Made by a program: the position numbers and the translations under genes. Of a stretch of DNA of 64,000 bases, positions 26,559-34,190 are shown one piece after another. The notes beneath the pieces are model-generated. The model did no database searches. It was not told where the DNA came from and saw nothing but the letters and a program-made list of their open reading frames with translations. The stretch spans positions 186,001-250,000 of the forward strand of contig NZ_JBHRXI010000017.1 in NCBI RefSeq assembly GCF_042648365.1, read 5' to 3'. Source of the DNA: Lutimaribacter_A marinistellae. GTDB lineage: Bacteria > Pseudomonadota > Alphaproteobacteria > Rhodobacterales > Rhodobacteraceae. Numbering within the stretch: the stretch's first letter is position 1; the number at the start of each line of letters is the position of its first letter.

Positions 26559-27299
26559 ATGCGCCGGGTTCTGCTCATCACCGGAGCAAGCGCCGGGATC
26601 GGTGCCGCAACAGCGCGGCTGGCGGCTGCGCGCGGCTGGGATCTCGCGCTGAATTACCGCACGGACCGCGCCGGGGCAGAAGCGGTTGCGCAAGCCGCCG
26701 AAGAGGCCGGCGCGCGGACGGTCCTGTGTCCCGGTGATGTCGCGGACCCCGCACAGATCGAACAGATCTTCGGTGTGATCGATGCAGGTTTTGACCGTCT
26801 CGACGGGCTGGTGAACAATGCCGGCATCGTCGACATGACGGCCAGCGTCACGGATCTGACCCATGACAGGTTGCGACGGATGTTCGACGTGAACGTGATC
26901 GGCGCGATCCTTGTCGCCAAGGAGGCCGTGCAGCGCATGCTGGCATCCGGGCAAGGGGGCAGCATCGTCAACATCTCGTCCGCGGCCGCACGACTTGGTT
27001 CAGCGAACCAGTATGTCGACTATGCCGCCAGCAAGGCGGCGATCGACACCTTTACCAAGGGGCTAGCCGACGAGGTTGCCGCGCGTAACATCCGGGTCAA
27101 CGCGATCCGGCCGGGGCTGATCGAAACCGAAATCCACGCCAAGGGTGGGGAGCCCGACAGGCTGCACCGCCTGACTCCGAACGTTCCGATGAGGCGCGCA
27201 GGTACCGCCGACGAGGTCGCTCGCGCCATTCTGTACCTGCTGTCCGACGAAGCCTCTTACGTGACGGGCACGACGCTCGACGTGACCGGCGGGCGCTGA
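26559..27299 (+). CDS. SDR family oxidoreductase
   Basis: NAD(P)-dependent short-chain dehydrogenase of 246 residues. The dinucleotide motif is TGASAGIG, the structural NNAG motif is present in GLVNNAGIV, the catalytic Ser lies in VNISSAAAR and the Tyr/Lys pair in YVDYAASKAA. The C-terminal PGLIETEIHAKGG and TGTTLDVTGGR are usual for 3-oxoacyl-ACP reductase-like and glucose dehydrogenase-like members. Substrate cannot be assigned. It follows pepN by 3 bases and its stop overlaps the next ATG (TGATG), so translation is coupled. Confidence 0.9.
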   Translation: MRRVLLITGASAGIGAATARLAAARGWDLALNYRTDRAGAEAVAQAAEEAGARTVLCPGDVADPAQIEQIFGVIDAGFDRLDGLVNNAGIVDMTASVTDLTHDRLRRMFDVNVIGAILVAKEAVQRMLASGQGGSIVNISSAAARLGSANQYVDYAASKAAIDTFTKGLADEVAARNIRVNAIRPGLIETEIHAKGGEPDRLHRLTPNVPMRRAGTADEVARAILYLLSDEASYVTGTTLDVTGGR

Positions 27300-27727
27300 T
27301 GGAGCCCTTGCGGTACACACGCCGCAACCGGTCGCCGCGCAACGTCGCCGTGGTCATTCTGTGGCTGGCCGGTCTGGGCGCGCTTGGTCTGTTCTTTGGT
27401 GCGGCATGGTGGTTGCTTGGCCTTTTGGCCGTGCCTGTCTTGCCGCTTGTCTGGGATATCTGGGCGGACACGGCGGCCGGTCTAGAATTGGACGACGCCG
27501 GACTACACTGGTTCAGTGGGCGGCGCCAAGGTACCGTCGGCCTGTCCGAAATCCAGCGCCTGCGATTTGACACGCGCTGGGATTTCTCGGTGCGCGTGAC
27601 ACTGATCCTGACCGGCGACAAACGCGTGCGGCTGCCGCAAGAGGCGACGCCGCCGCACCGGGCGTTCGAAGCCGCGCTTCAGGCGCGCGGTCTTGACGTC
27701 GAAAGGCACCATTTCACCGTCTTCTAA
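27299..27727 (+). CDS. Small membrane protein of unknown function
   Basis: A 142-residue protein with a basic N-terminus and two adjacent hydrophobic segments (VAVVILWLAGLGALGLFFG and WWLLGLLAVPVLPLVW), followed by a soluble part of about 80 residues with a beta-rich PH-like pattern: GLELDDAGLHWFSGRRQGTVGLSEIQRLRF and VTLILTGDKRVRLP. I recognise no named family with certainty; this two-helix plus PH-like layout is common in small bacterial envelope proteins. It overlaps the SDR stop and is the last gene of the pepN group. Confidence 0.78.
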   Translation: MEPLRYTRRNRSPRNVAVVILWLAGLGALGLFFGAAWWLLGLLAVPVLPLVWDIWADTAAGLELDDAGLHWFSGRRQGTVGLSEIQRLRFDTRWDFSVRVTLILTGDKRVRLPQEATPPHRAFEAALQARGLDVERHHFTVF

Positions 27728-27869
27728 GCGGCTCTTTGCCGAACGCGGCGGTCCCGCCCGGTTTTGCCCCGAAAATGGGCCCGGAGCATCCAAAGCGCGT
27801 CACGATAGCGCCCAAATGGCAAGGCAGGTTCATGGCAGCCCCAGAGTCGAAAAGGTCTGCGACACCAAC

Positions 27870-29123
27870 ATGTTGAAAACGCCTCGCCGGATATTCGATA
27901 CAGTACGCGGCAAGCTGCGGTCATCCCCTGCCATGCAGGCGTGTCCCGCCCGGGCAGACCTGCGCCGGCTCGAAGATCACCTTTCGATCCCGACCGCCGG
28001 CGAAAGCGCTGATGACGTGGCATGCGACGCGGCCATCGCAAGGGGGCAGTTCCTTGCCCGGCAAGACCGGTGGGAGGAGCTTTCGCACGCTTTGCAAGCT
28101 GCTGACTCCACGCGGGAAAAGACGCCAGGAGGCACGCCGGTCGCGGACTTGCTGGCTTATGGTGCGCGGGCAGACGTGGTGCGCGCCTCGGAACAGGGCA
28201 TCGCCGAGGGGCTTCCAGCCAACAGTGCCCCCTTGATCGGTGGGATCCTGTCCTTTGAACGGATACGCGAAGGGCACCGGACAGACCCGATGATCGCTCT
28301 GGTTATTGCGCTGGCGCATATCGATATCGCCTGGGCCTGGCGAGGCAATGGGTGGGACACGATCCTGCCGCCGCTCAACCGCGCCAGAAGCTCGGCACAT
28401 TTCGACCGCGCGGCCGATCTCCTAGCCCCGCACCACGCGGCAGCCGATCATAGTCCGATCCTTGCTGCTGCGCGATGTGCGCTCCATTCGGGCCGGCGCC
28501 TGCCCTCGGCAGGTTTGGCGGATGCTTATGAAAAACTGATCGACCTCGACCCAGAAAACCCGCGTCCGATGCGCTCGCTGGGAAGTCATATGCTGCCACA
28601 ATGGTTCGGCAATCATGCCAGGCTCGAGCTCGAGGCTCGCCGCACTGCGGCGCGTACCCAGGCGTCATGGGGGGCGGGAGGATACACATGGGTTTGTTTC
28701 GACGCCATCGCACAGGATGATGGCGCCTGCGCACAAGTGGATGTGGATTACTTCACCGACGGGCTTCAGGACATCGTTCGCAGGCGGCCCGACCAGCTGA
28801 CCATCAACCGGCTGGCCGCCTATTGCGCCGTGACCCTGCGCGCGGGAATGGGGCTGGATGAAAAAGCCGATCTCGCCCGAGCCAGGATCTGCGATGCCGC
28901 ACGCTGGCTTATTCGCGAACACGTAAGCGTTCTGCACCCCTTGATCTGGGCACACGCCGCCGAAGGGTTTGACAACAACCTCGTCGTGACCTCGCCTCGC
29001 CGGTTCGCGGCTCGCGGTCGCGCTGATGCCATCCAGGCCATTGCCGAACAATTCCGTGAAGAAATCCGTGAAGGTTTCCGCGTGACATTCACCGAAGACG
29101 GTCCGCAGTTCGACCCGACCTGA
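27870..29123 (+). CDS. Uncharacterised protein of about 417 residues
   Basis: A long open frame with codon use like its neighbours and no good alternative on either strand. I recognise no catalytic motif. The product is soluble, mostly helical and contains TPR-like stretches, for example LADAYEKLIDLDPENPRPMRSLG, with several Trp residues (IDIAWAWRGNGWD, WGAGGYTW). No signal peptide is evident. The start is uncertain: ATG 27870 (MLKTPRRIFDTVRGK) seems best, while ATG 27813 or the full frame from 27693 would overlap the preceding gene. It is followed by the inverted-repeat region and assembly gap. Confidence 0.65.
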   Translation: MLKTPRRIFDTVRGKLRSSPAMQACPARADLRRLEDHLSIPTAGESADDVACDAAIARGQFLARQDRWEELSHALQAADSTREKTPGGTPVADLLAYGARADVVRASEQGIAEGLPANSAPLIGGILSFERIREGHRTDPMIALVIALAHIDIAWAWRGNGWDTILPPLNRARSSAHFDRAADLLAPHHAAADHSPILAAARCALHSGRRLPSAGLADAYEKLIDLDPENPRPMRSLGSHMLPQWFGNHARLELEARRTAARTQASWGAGGYTWVCFDAIAQDDGACAQVDVDYFTDGLQDIVRRRPDQLTINRLAAYCAVTLRAGMGLDEKADLARARICDAARWLIREHVSVLHPLIWAHAAEGFDNNLVVTSPRRFAARGRADAIQAIAEQFREEIREGFRVTFTEDGPQFDPT

Positions 29124-29130
29124 CGGATCG

Positions 29131-29370
29131 GCAAGGGCTCCCGCCCCTTTGATCCGCATCTGCGATGCGCAGCAAAGCGTTGGGCCGGGCCGCGCGCCTG
29201 CGGCGCACGGCGGTCGGAGCAGGGCGATCGGTGTTCGTTCTCTCACCCGCGCCGCGCGCTGCGCGGCGCCCGGCCCAACGATCGGGTACGCATCGCAGAT
29301 GCNNNNNNNNNNNNNNNNNNNNNNNNNNNNNNNNNNNNNNNNNCAGATGCGGGCGCTATCGGCGGGAGCC
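29131..29370. repeat. Long imperfect inverted repeat spanning the gap
   Basis: Paired segments: GGCTCCCGCC (29136-29145) with GGCGGGAGCC (29361-29370); GCATCTGCGATGCG (29156-29169) with CGCATCGCAGATGC (29289-29302); CGTTGGGCCGGGC (29178-29190) with GCCCGGCCCAACG (29268-29280). The last two are separated by 8 unpaired bases on each side, and further CGCGC and CGGCGC pairing lies inside. The sequence CAGATGC occurs on both sides of the Ns. Confidence 0.85.
29303..29343. other. Assembly gap (41 Ns)
   Basis: A run of 41 undetermined bases in the right arm of the inverted repeat. The seven bases before the gap (29296-29302) and the seven after it (29344-29350) are identical, so the true gap may be an overlap rather than missing sequence. 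Confidence 0.95.
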
Positions 29371-29392
29371 TTCCCTCTGACTGCATTGCCCC

Positions 29393-29421
29393 TTGCTCTT
29401 GGTCCGTGCGCTGCCTAGAAC
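29393..29421 (+). promoter_or_regulatory. Possible gatB promoter
   Basis: TTGCTC (29393-29398) and TAGAAC (29416-29421) with 17-base spacing, 30 bases before the gatB ATG. Four of six bases match the -10 consensus. Pattern match only. Confidence 0.35.
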
Positions 29422-29451
29422 GCGGGTCGAACTCAAGCGAAGAGACGCGAG

Positions 29452-30963
29452 ATGCTGGACCTGACCTACGAGACCCCGAAACCCAGAACGATCGCCGGTG
29501 CCAAGCACGATTGGGAGCTTGTGATCGGGATGGAAGTGCATGCTCAGGTCAGCTCCAACGCCAAGCTGTTTTCCGGCGCGTCAACGCAGTTCGGCGCCGA
29601 ACCCAATTCCAACGTGTCCTTCGTCGATGCGGCGATGCCGGGAATGTTGCCTGTCATCAACGAGTTCTGCGTTGAACAAGCCGTGAGGACAGGTCTTGGC
29701 CTGAAGGCCGAGATCAACCTGAAATCGGCCTTTGATCGTAAGAACTATTTCTATCCCGATCTGCCGCAGGGGTACCAGATTTCCCAGCTTTATCAACCGA
29801 TTGTGGGCGAAGGTGAAGCCCTGGTCGAGCTTGGAGACGGCACCGCGCGACGGGTGCGGATCGAGCGGATCCATATGGAGCAGGATGCGGGCAAGTCGAT
29901 CCACGACATGGACCCGCACATGTCCTTTGTAGATCTCAACCGAACAGGCGTCTGCCTGATGGAGATCGTGAGTCGGCCGGACATAAGAAGTCCTGAAGAA
30001 GCAGCGGCTTACATCGCGAAGCTGCGGCAGATCATGCGCTATCTCGGTACCTGTGACGGCAACATGCAGAACGGCAACTTGCGCGCTGACGTGAACGTGT
30101 CGATCTGCCTGCCGGGTGCGTATGAGAAGTACATGGAAACGCAGGATTTCTCCCATCTCGGGACGCGCTGCGAGATCAAGAACATGAACTCCATGCGCTT
30201 TATCCAGCAAGCTATTGAAGTTGAAGCGAAACGGCAGATCGCGATTGTCGAGGCCGGTGGCGAGATCGTGCAGGAGACACGGCTCTATGACCCCGACAAG
30301 GGTGAGACGCGGTCCATGCGATCCAAGGAAGAAGCGCATGACTATCGCTATTTCCCGGATCCCGACCTGCTGCCATTGGAGATCGAACAGGGCTGGGTTG
30401 ACGATATCGCTGCCGGTCTTCCCGAATTGCCGGACGAGAAAAAATCGCGCTTTATCAATGACTTCGGGCTGACGGATTACGACGCCTCCGTACTTACGGC
30501 AGAGGTTGAGGCGGCGGCCTATTTCGAGAATGTGGCGGCTGGGCGCGACGGGAAGGCTGCGGCGAACTGGGTCATCAACGAGCTGTTCGGGCGGCTCAAG
30601 AAAGATGACAAGCAGATCACCGAGAGTCCGGTGTCGCCTGCGCAGCTGGGTGGTATCATCGATCTGATCGCCAAGGGCGACATCAGCGGCAAGATCGCCA
30701 AGGACCTGTTTGAAATCGTCTACAACGAAGGCGGTGAACCTGCTGAAATCGTTGAGAAACGCGGCATGAAGCAGGTGACCGACACCGGCGCGATCGAGGC
30801 CGCCGTGGACGAGATCATCGCCGCCAACCCGGCGCAGGTGGAGAAGGCGAAATCGAACCCGAAACTGGCGGGCTGGTTCGTGGGCCAGGTCATGAAGGCG
30901 ACGGGCGGCAAGGCGAATCCCAAGGCGGTGAACGAGATCGTTGCGGCCAAGCTGGGGCTGTGA
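29452..30963 (+). CDS. gatB: Aspartyl/glutamyl-tRNA(Asn/Gln) amidotransferase subunit B
   Basis: Part of the GatCAB complex that converts Glu-tRNA(Gln) (and Asp-tRNA(Asn)) to the amide form. The 503-residue product has the GatB catalytic-domain signature: WELVIGMEVHAQ, FDRKNYFYPDLPQGYQISQ, and the EEAHDYRYFPDPDLLPLEI segment, followed by the linker and the C-terminal GatB/YqeY tail domain (from about PVSPAQLGGIIDLIAKG). Metal- and tRNA-contact regions look intact and the length is normal. It is a stand-alone gene here (gatA and gatC are not next to it), ended by a strong terminator. Confidence 0.97.
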   Translation: MLDLTYETPKPRTIAGAKHDWELVIGMEVHAQVSSNAKLFSGASTQFGAEPNSNVSFVDAAMPGMLPVINEFCVEQAVRTGLGLKAEINLKSAFDRKNYFYPDLPQGYQISQLYQPIVGEGEALVELGDGTARRVRIERIHMEQDAGKSIHDMDPHMSFVDLNRTGVCLMEIVSRPDIRSPEEAAAYIAKLRQIMRYLGTCDGNMQNGNLRADVNVSICLPGAYEKYMETQDFSHLGTRCEIKNMNSMRFIQQAIEVEAKRQIAIVEAGGEIVQETRLYDPDKGETRSMRSKEEAHDYRYFPDPDLLPLEIEQGWVDDIAAGLPELPDEKKSRFINDFGLTDYDASVLTAEVEAAAYFENVAAGRDGKAAANWVINELFGRLKKDDKQITESPVSPAQLGGIIDLIAKGDISGKIAKDLFEIVYNEGGEPAEIVEKRGMKQVTDTGAIEAAVDEIIAANPAQVEKAKSNPKLAGWFVGQVMKATGGKANPKAVNEIVAAKLGL

Positions 30964-30972
30964 CAACGGCGA

Positions 30973-31020
30973 ATTGACCGTTTTGTACCGCGCGGACAGG
31001 GTCGATTGACCGTTTTGTAC
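30973..31020 (+). repeat. 16-bp direct repeat, two copies
   Basis: ATTGACCGTTTTGTAC occurs at 30973-30988 and 31005-31020 with a 32-base period, between the gatB stop and its terminator. The second copy is immediately followed by the terminator region. Confidence 0.9.
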
Positions 31021-31032
31021 AATTTGGAATCC

Positions 31033-31061
31033 GGGGGGTACCGCGCGGTACCCCCCTTTTT
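31033..31061 (+). terminator. Rho-independent terminator after gatB
   Basis: Perfect 10-bp stem GGGGGGTACC (31033-31042) / GGTACCCCCC (31047-31056) with loop GCGC, followed by five Ts. The stem is also bracketed by sequence that pairs in both directions, so it may act on both strands, although only the plus strand has a gene ending here. Confidence 0.93.
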
Positions 31062-31131
31062 CGTTTGCGGGCGCGCCCGCTTTTCACATGCCCGGTCTGC
31101 GCTAACCTCCATCCCGTTCAAGGAGGACGAG

Positions 31132-31290
31132 ATGCCGAAAATGCGCCGAAAAGGGGACCTGCCACAGAAGCTGTGTGTTGGCTGCGGACGCCCCTTTGCG
31201 TGGCGACGGAAGTGGGCGCGGGATTGGGACGAGGTCCGCTATTGCTCGCGGAAATGCCGAAGTGGCGGCACATCTGCAAAGAAAAGTTGA
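31132..31290 (+). CDS. DUF2256 small zinc-ribbon-like protein
   Basis: A 52-residue basic protein. It shows the DUF2256 pattern: LPQKLCVGCGRPFAWRRKW, then WARDWDEVRYCSRKCR, with two CxxC-type cysteine pairs suggesting a zinc ribbon. AAGGAGG lies 5 bases before ATG 31132, one of the best ribosome sites in the window; the longer open frame to 31006 starts inside the gatB terminator and is not used. Function of the family is unknown. It precedes malate synthase by 104 bases. Confidence 0.88.
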   Translation: MPKMRRKGDLPQKLCVGCGRPFAWRRKWARDWDEVRYCSRKCRSGGTSAKKS

Positions 31291-31307
31291 AAGTGCTGCC
31301 GGGTCAT

Positions 31308-31326
31308 TGGTAAAGTTTATTTACCA
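31308..31326. promoter_or_regulatory. Inverted repeat upstream of malate synthase, possible operator
   Basis: TGGTAAA (31308-31314) and TTTACCA (31320-31326) form perfect 7-base arms around GTTTA, 69 bases before the glcB start, just after the DUF2256 stop. No factor is known from sequence alone. Confidence 0.45.
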
Positions 31327-31394
31327 GTGCTGTTGCCGATAGGAAACTTTTGTCTTAGTCAGGGTCCGACACGCCCGGAAGGATGGAGGCCCAA

Positions 31395-33527
31395 ATGAGC
31401 GACAGGATCGGGATCGGCAGCTTGCAGGTTGCAGCTGAGCTGAAGGAATTCGTCGAAGCGCGCGCGCTGCCTGGAACCGGGGTCAGCCCCGCGGATTTCT
31501 GGGCCGGGCTGGAACGGATGGTGACGGAGTTGGGCCCCGAGAACCGCGCCCTGCTGAAGCAGCGTTCGGAGATACAGGGCAAGCTGGACGCCTGGCACAT
31601 GGAGCGGCGCGAGCAGCCGCATGATGCTCAGGCCTATCGCGCCTTTCTGGAAGAGACTGGATACCTGTTGCCGGAGGGCGCGGATTTCGAGATCGGCACG
31701 GCGAATGTCGACCCCGAGATCGCCGAAGTGCCCGGGCCGCAGCTGGTGGTGCCCATCACAAACGCGCGGTTTGCGCTGAACGCCGCGAACGCGCGCTGGG
31801 GTTCGCTTTACGACGCTCTCTACGGCACGGATGCGATGGGCGATCTGCCCTCGGCCGGCGGTTATGATGCCGACCGAGGGGCGCGGGTGATCGCATGGGG
31901 GCGGAGCTTCCTCGATGCGCATTTCCCGCTGGCCGACGGAAGCTGGGCCGATATCGAGAGCCTGAGCGTCAGTGGCGAGATAGCGCCCGCGCTGCGGAAC
32001 TCGGTGCAACTCGTGGGCCATGTGGGGGCGGCGGACAACCCCGAGCGGGTGATCCTGCGCAACAACGGCCTGCATGTGATCATCGAGATCGACCGCAACG
32101 GCGCCATCGGCAAGACCGACCGGGCGGGGATCAACGACATCACGCTGGAATCGGCGCTGTCGACCATCATGGATTGCGAAGATTCCGTCGCCTGCGTCGA
32201 TGCCGAGGACAAGGTGCTGGCCTATGGCAATTGGCTGGGCCTGATGAAGCGCGACCTGTCGGAGGATGTCACGAAAGGCGGCAAGACCTTTACCCGTGTT
32301 CTGAACGAGGACATCGCCTATACCGCCGCCGATGGTGGCGAGGGCGTGCTCAAGGGCCGGTCGCTGCTTTTGGTGCGGAACGTGGGGCACCTGATGACGA
32401 ACCCCGCCGTTCTGGACGCCGAAGGGCGCGAGATCGGCGAGGGCCTGATGGATGCGCTGATCACGGTGATGATCGCCATGCACGACCTGAAAGCCGAGGG
32501 CGGAAACTCGGTCGCGGGGTCGGTCTATGTCGTCAAGCCCAAGATGCACGGGCCGGCGGAGGTGGATTTTGCCGTTCGCACCTTTGACATGGTCGAGGAT
32601 ATTCTCGGCCTTCCGCGCAACACGGTGAAGATCGGGATCATGGACGAGGAGCGGCGCACCAGCGTCAACCTCAAGGAGTGCATCCGCGCGGCGAAGGACC
32701 GGGTGGCCTTTATCAATACCGGGTTCCTCGACCGGACGGGCGACGAGATCCACAGCTCGATGGAGGCGGGGCCGATGCTGCCCAAGGGTGAGATGAAGGG
32801 CACCGCCTGGATCGCCTCTTACGAGGATCGCAACGTCGATATCGGGCTGGCCTGCGGGCTCAAGGGGCGCGCGCAGATCGGCAAGGGCATGTGGGCGATG
32901 CCCGACCGGATGGGCGAGATGCTGGAGGCCAAGATCGGGCATCCGCAGGCGGGCGCGACCTGCGCCTGGGTGCCGTCGCCCACCGCCGCGACGCTGCATG
33001 CGACCCATTACCACGAGGTCGACGTGCACGAGGTGCAGGACCGGATCAAGGAGGGCGGCGCGCGCGGCACGCTGGAGGATTTGCTGAGCATCCCGGTGAT
33101 GACGGGGCGCAACCTGTCCGAGGAGGAGATCGCCCGCGAGATCGAGAACAACGCGCAGGGCATCCTTGGCTATGTCGTGCGCTGGGTCGACCAGGGGGTT
33201 GGCTGCTCGAAAGTGCCGGACATCAACGACGTGGGCCTGATGGAGGATCGCGCGACCTGCCGGATCTCGAGCCAGGCGCTGGCCAACTGGTTGCATCACG
33301 GCGTGGTCGAGGAGGACCGGGTGATGGCGGCGATGCGCAAGATGGCCGCCAAGGTCGATGCGCAGAACGCAGGCGATGCGGAGTACAAGCCGATGGCGCC
33401 CGGCTTTGACGGGATTGCGTTCGAGGCAGCGTGCGACCTGGTCTTCAAGGGGCGGGTGCAGCCGTCGGGCTATACCGAGCCGGTGCTTCATGCGCGGCGG
33501 CTGGAGTTGAAGGCGGCGCAGGGCTGA
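31395..33527 (+). CDS. glcB: Malate synthase G
   Basis: Condenses glyoxylate and acetyl-CoA to malate, the second step of the glyoxylate shunt and a route for glycolate-derived carbon. The 710-residue product has the length of the G isoform (E. coli 723) and typical motifs: LNAANARWGSLYDALYGT near the N-terminus, then TIMDCEDSVACVDAEDK and the later GPAEVDFA and DEERRTSVNLKEC. GGAGG lies 5 bases before ATG 31395, preferred over ATG 31383. The gene is followed by an intergenic repeat and a GlcG/HbpS-like partner gene. A shorter isocitrate-lyase partner is not in this window. Confidence 0.96.
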   Translation: MSDRIGIGSLQVAAELKEFVEARALPGTGVSPADFWAGLERMVTELGPENRALLKQRSEIQGKLDAWHMERREQPHDAQAYRAFLEETGYLLPEGADFEIGTANVDPEIAEVPGPQLVVPITNARFALNAANARWGSLYDALYGTDAMGDLPSAGGYDADRGARVIAWGRSFLDAHFPLADGSWADIESLSVSGEIAPALRNSVQLVGHVGAADNPERVILRNNGLHVIIEIDRNGAIGKTDRAGINDITLESALSTIMDCEDSVACVDAEDKVLAYGNWLGLMKRDLSEDVTKGGKTFTRVLNEDIAYTAADGGEGVLKGRSLLLVRNVGHLMTNPAVLDAEGREIGEGLMDALITVMIAMHDLKAEGGNSVAGSVYVVKPKMHGPAEVDFAVRTFDMVEDILGLPRNTVKIGIMDEERRTSVNLKECIRAAKDRVAFINTGFLDRTGDEIHSSMEAGPMLPKGEMKGTAWIASYEDRNVDIGLACGLKGRAQIGKGMWAMPDRMGEMLEAKIGHPQAGATCAWVPSPTAATLHATHYHEVDVHEVQDRIKEGGARGTLEDLLSIPVMTGRNLSEEEIAREIENNAQGILGYVVRWVDQGVGCSKVPDINDVGLMEDRATCRISSQALANWLHHGVVEEDRVMAAMRKMAAKVDAQNAGDAEYKPMAPGFDGIAFEAACDLVFKGRVQPSGYTEPVLHARRLELKAAQG

Positions 33528-33537
33528 CATGCGGGGC

Positions 33538-33608
33538 GAGGGGGCTGTCTGCCCCCTCTTGGCCTGCGGCCAATTCACCCCCGAGGATATTTCGGGCAAG
33601 AGGAAGGA
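33538..33608 (+). repeat. Dispersed intergenic repeat, copy A
   Basis: This stretch resembles 40657-40720: a GC hairpin (GGGGGC / GCCCCC), a second GGCC / GGCC pairing around TGCGG, then CACCCCCG, GGATATTT and GGCAAGAGGAAGG. In this copy the final AGAGGAAGG serves as the ribosome site of the next gene. Copy A lies between glcB and the GlcG-like gene. Confidence 0.85.
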
Positions 33609-33614
33609 CGGGAC

Positions 33615-34040
33615 ATGGCGATTTCACTGAGGCGCGCGCGCACGATCATTCGCAAGGCGATGGAGAAGGGGCAGGAGATGGAGCTCAAGCCGCTATCGGT
33701 CGTGGTGCTGGATGCGGGCGGGCATGTCATCGCCTTCGAGCGGTCGGATGGCGCGGCGCCGGGGCGCTTTGCCATCGCGCAGGGCAAGGCCTATGGCGCG
33801 GTGATGCTGGGCATGGCGGGGCGCGCGCAGATGGCGCGGGCCGAGCAGCAGGCCTATTTCATGGCGGCGGTGAACGGCGTTTATGGCGGGCAGGTCGTGC
33901 CGGTGCCGGGCGGCGTGTTGGTACGCGACCGCAAGGGCGCGGTGATCGGCGCGGTGGGTGTGACCGGGGATACCTCGGACAATGATGCCGAGGCTGCGCT
34001 GGCCGGGATCGAGGCGGCGGGATTGACCGGCGAAGCGTAA
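33615..34040 (+). CDS. GlcG/HbpS family heme-binding-like protein
   Basis: A 141-residue protein with the GlcG/HbpS (DUF336) pattern: VVVLDAGGHVIAFERSDGAAPG, then IAQGKAYGAVMLGM and a Gly/Val-rich stretch VVPVPGGVLVRDRKGAVIGAVGVTGDTSDNDA. Related proteins bind heme or sit in glycolate-oxidation operons. Its ribosome site lies at the end of the repeat element. Linkage to malate synthase supports a role in glyoxylate or glycolate metabolism, but glcD, glcE and glcF are not here. Confidence 0.86.
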   Translation: MAISLRRARTIIRKAMEKGQEMELKPLSVVVLDAGGHVIAFERSDGAAPGRFAIAQGKAYGAVMLGMAGRAQMARAEQQAYFMAAVNGVYGGQVVPVPGGVLVRDRKGAVIGAVGVTGDTSDNDAEAALAGIEAAGLTGEA

Positions 34041-34190
34041 GGGTGCGTGGGCGCACCGGCATTTGCCTGTTATTTGGCCATGTGCGCAACTGAACACGTC
34101 CCTGCGCCCTGACGGAGGGTGCGCCCCGTTGAAGCCGCCGGGTCGTCGCTATAGCTTTGCCCGACGGTTATTGTTCTGTCTGGAGCGCAT

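Larger units (their letters stand above)
29124..29451. other. 328-base gatB upstream region with large inverted repeat and assembly gap
   Basis: No gene is visible here. The region holds an extended imperfect inverted repeat (29131-29370), the 41-N gap inside its right arm, and, at its right end, a possible gatB promoter. Frames that cross the Ns are artefacts. Confidence 0.7.

Noticed and set aside
29149..29418. Open frames running through the N gap
   Set aside because: Their middle part is undetermined sequence and their flanks are the inverted repeat, so no protein can be claimed.
31359..33599. 746-codon open frame on the minus strand opposite malate synthase
   Set aside because: It is an antisense shadow of a high-GC gene: Arg/His/Asp-rich, no ribosome site or family resemblance, and the plus strand encodes a full malate synthase G.
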